A stretch of DNA of 14,290 nucleotides from Prevotella sp. Its GTDB lineage: Bacteria > Bacteroidota > Bacteroidia > Bacteroidales > Bacteroidaceae. The notes under the pieces were generated by a model. That model had not been told where the DNA came from and made no database searches. It saw only the letters and a list, made by a program, of their open reading frames with translations. The DNA lies in contig JAIJUV010000054.1 of NCBI GenBank assembly GCA_022732315.1, positions 1-14,290 on the forward strand, read 5' to 3'. Made by a program: the position numbers and the translations under genes. Of the stretch, positions 13,145 to 14,290 are shown one piece after another (within the stretch, counting starts at the first letter, position 1; each line of letters starts with the position of its first letter).

Positions 13145-14035
13145 ATGAAAAAACTGATCGTATTTATCCTGCTGTTTGCCTGTGTAGGCGTTCAGCAGAT
13201 TCAGGCACAGAAATGGCTCAAGACTTTGGGCAAGGTGGCAAGCACGCTGTTGGATGATGATGCCAGCGGAACCATTCCTGACTGTACGCTGAAGTACACC
13301 GACTGCAAGCGCAACGGCAATGATGTGCACATCAACTATGTGCTCACAAGCCAGTTGGGCAAGGATGCCCCGTTGTGGTTTGATGCCGGCAGCAACAACA
13401 CCTATGCGGTGGACAGCAAGAGTGCCAAGCACACCATCGAGTTTATCGTGGGTGGCGAGCGTATGGGCACTTACAGCAACAAGAACATCCCATCAAAGGT
13501 TCCTGTGAAGCTCACGGTGGTAGTGAAGGATGTGGAGCGCTCGGTGGCAAGCATCAGATCGTGCGTCATCAAGGGCAAGTTCAACAACTCGTCCGAGCAG
13601 TTTACCTGGAACATCGGCGCGAAGACTCCTGCTGCAGTGGTAAACACCAGTGCCGACAACATTGTGTGCACCATGCCTCAGTTGGCATTCACCCTGAAGG
13701 AGTGCAAGCGCTTGGGCGACAATGTGATTATCACGGCGATGCTGAAGAACACGGGCGGCAAGGATTTGGAGTTTGATACTTCCGGCACGGTTACCATCTA
13801 TGACAACGAGGGTGAGGCATGCCGTCTGAACGGTGACATGTCGCCTGTAGCCAACGGCACATGGGGTCAGTATTCCAATATCCGTCTGGTGAAGGGCATT
13901 CCTGTAAAGGCAAAGTTTGTGGTTACGGGCGTATCCGATGCAGCCACCCAGTTCAGCATTCTGAAGTTTGAGTTCAGTGATATGGCAGGCAGCTATTACA
14001 TCGAGATTCGCAATCAGGCGATTTCAGCTCAGTAA
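13145..14035 (+). CDS. Exported protein with two tandem beta-rich domains
   Basis: 296 residues, family not recognised by name. The signal peptide is 1-21 (cut after IQA, mature start Gln22). An amphipathic segment (KWLKTLGKVASTLL, 23-36) follows. Two similar domains then follow, at about 44-146 and 174-280. Each opens with a strand and a Cys-Lys-Arg-x-Gly/Leu-(G)-(N/D) core (DCKRNGNDVHINYVL and ECKRLGDNVIITAML). Each goes on to a GKD turn and a GxYSN segment (MGTYSNKNIPSKVPVKL and WGQYSNIRLVKGIPVKA), and closes with a strand pair (VASIRSCVIKGKF and FSILKFEFSD). The pattern suggests immunoglobulin-like folds, similar in kind to DUF4352-type domains, probably from an internal duplication. It is third in the exported caspase operon, 57 bp after the protease gene and before a strong terminator. 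It could be a substrate, inhibitor or scaffold. Confidence 0.82.
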   Translation: MKKLIVFILLFACVGVQQIQAQKWLKTLGKVASTLLDDDASGTIPDCTLKYTDCKRNGNDVHINYVLTSQLGKDAPLWFDAGSNNTYAVDSKSAKHTIEFIVGGERMGTYSNKNIPSKVPVKLTVVVKDVERSVASIRSCVIKGKFNNSSEQFTWNIGAKTPAAVVNTSADNIVCTMPQLAFTLKECKRLGDNVIITAMLKNTGGKDLEFDTSGTVTIYDNEGEACRLNGDMSPVANGTWGQYSNIRLVKGIPVKAKFVVTGVSDAATQFSILKFEFSDMAGSYYIEIRNQAISAQ

Positions 14036-14053
14036 TCTTCCGCCTGGAGTGAT

Positions 14054-14093
14054 ATGAGGGTGTGTCATGGACTTATGACACACCCTCATTTTT
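14054..14093 (+). terminator. Rho-independent terminator of the exported caspase operon
   Basis: Bases 14054-14068 pair perfectly with 14075-14089 in a 15-bp stem (ATGAGGGTGTGTCAT) with loop GGACTT, then five T's at 14089-14093. It lies 18 bp after the last stop and closes the operon. Confidence 0.95.
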
Positions 14094-14190
14094 CTTAACC
14101 CACATTGCAGCAGCCTTTGGTGAAAAACTTAAAGATTCCTAACGAAATCTCTGGGTCGGGATTTATTTTTTGTTAAAATCGTAGAAATAC

Positions 14191-14221
14191 TTGGCGGTTT
14201 CAGGGATTTAATGTATATTTG
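14191..14221 (+). promoter_or_regulatory. Bacteroidota-type promoter for the last, partial gene
   Basis: TTG at 14191-14193 (as CTTG) and TATATTTG at 14214-14221 are 20 nt apart, and GCA context follows. Transcription would start about 15-20 nt before the ATG at 14246. Confidence 0.75.
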
Positions 14222-14245
14222 CAATTCATTAGATAGCGTTTGATT

Positions 14246-14290
14246 ATGGCAAGAAAATTATATCCTATAGGAATTCAGACATTTGAGGAA
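14246..14290 (+). CDS. Start of an AAA-ATPase-like/PD-(D/E)XK family protein, 3' partial
   Basis: Only 15 codons lie in the window: MARKLYPIGIQTFEE. The LYPIGIQTFEE opening is what I know from a very common Bacteroidota family annotated as ATP-binding protein. Such proteins have an N-terminal AAA-ATPase-like domain and a C-terminal PD-(D/E)XK nuclease-type domain. Members are multicopy in Prevotella and Bacteroides genomes, and their role is not settled. The family call rests on a short N-terminal motif, so it is a recognition from memory and not a domain hit. The gene has its own promoter and is separated from the caspase operon by its terminator, so it is a new transcription unit. Confidence 0.6.
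   Translation, partial: MARKLYPIGIQTFEE

Noticed and set aside
1..14290. tRNA, rRNA, CRISPR arrays, insertion sequences or integrase genes
   Set aside because: None recognised: no tRNA-like cloverleaf, no regular spacer arrays, and no transposase or integrase motifs on either strand.

Overview
The window looks like chromosomal DNA from a Bacteroidota bacterium, most likely the Prevotella/Segatella group. The signs are a ftsX - DUF3098 - uppP - truB - queA - folK gene order as I know it from that phylum, DUF3575-type outer-membrane and DUF4468-type exported proteins, and promoters of the Bacteroidota type (TTTG, about 19-20 nt, TAnnTTTG). Strong Shine-Dalgarno sites are almost absent. All genes I accept are on the + strand.

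Layout. (1) 2-754: the 3' part of an LpxA-family acyltransferase gene, ended by a clear terminator (843-872). Its product keeps the catalytic His but lacks several other LpxA active-site residues. (2) 1053-5589: a housekeeping operon with its own promoter. It encodes ftsX (divisome/peptidoglycan hydrolase control), a small DUF3098 membrane protein, uppP (undecaprenyl-PP recycling), truB (tRNA psi55), queA (queuosine) and folK (folate), and closes at a terminator at 5556-5589. A long perfect hairpin lies between ftsX and DUF3098. (3) 5645-11054: a two-gene surface-protein unit. The first gene encodes an N-terminal DUF3575 barrel-like module joined to an OmpA-like/repeat module. The second is a 1244-codon protein that starts inside a beta-sandwich module with no signal peptide and ends inside the terminator stem, so it looks truncated at both ends. 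The leader upstream is built of short tandem duplications. (4) 11239-14093: a three-gene cluster with a canonical promoter and a 15-bp perfect terminator. All three products carry signal peptides: a DUF4468-like protein, a caspase-family (C14-like) protease with an intact His/Cys dyad, and a protein made of two copies of one beta-rich domain. (5) 14191-14290: a promoter and the first 15 codons of a gene that looks like the common Bacteroidota AAA-ATPase-like/PD-(D/E)XK family.

How the genes work together. The first half is core envelope, tRNA and folate metabolism. The second half is accessory and directed at the envelope. The most interesting unit is the exported caspase operon at 11.3-14.0 kb, since three periplasmic or surface proteins of unknown role appear to be made together. 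The broken-looking surface adhesin-like gene and the divergent LpxA paralogue are the next most notable. Degenerate short direct duplications recur in the intergenic regions.
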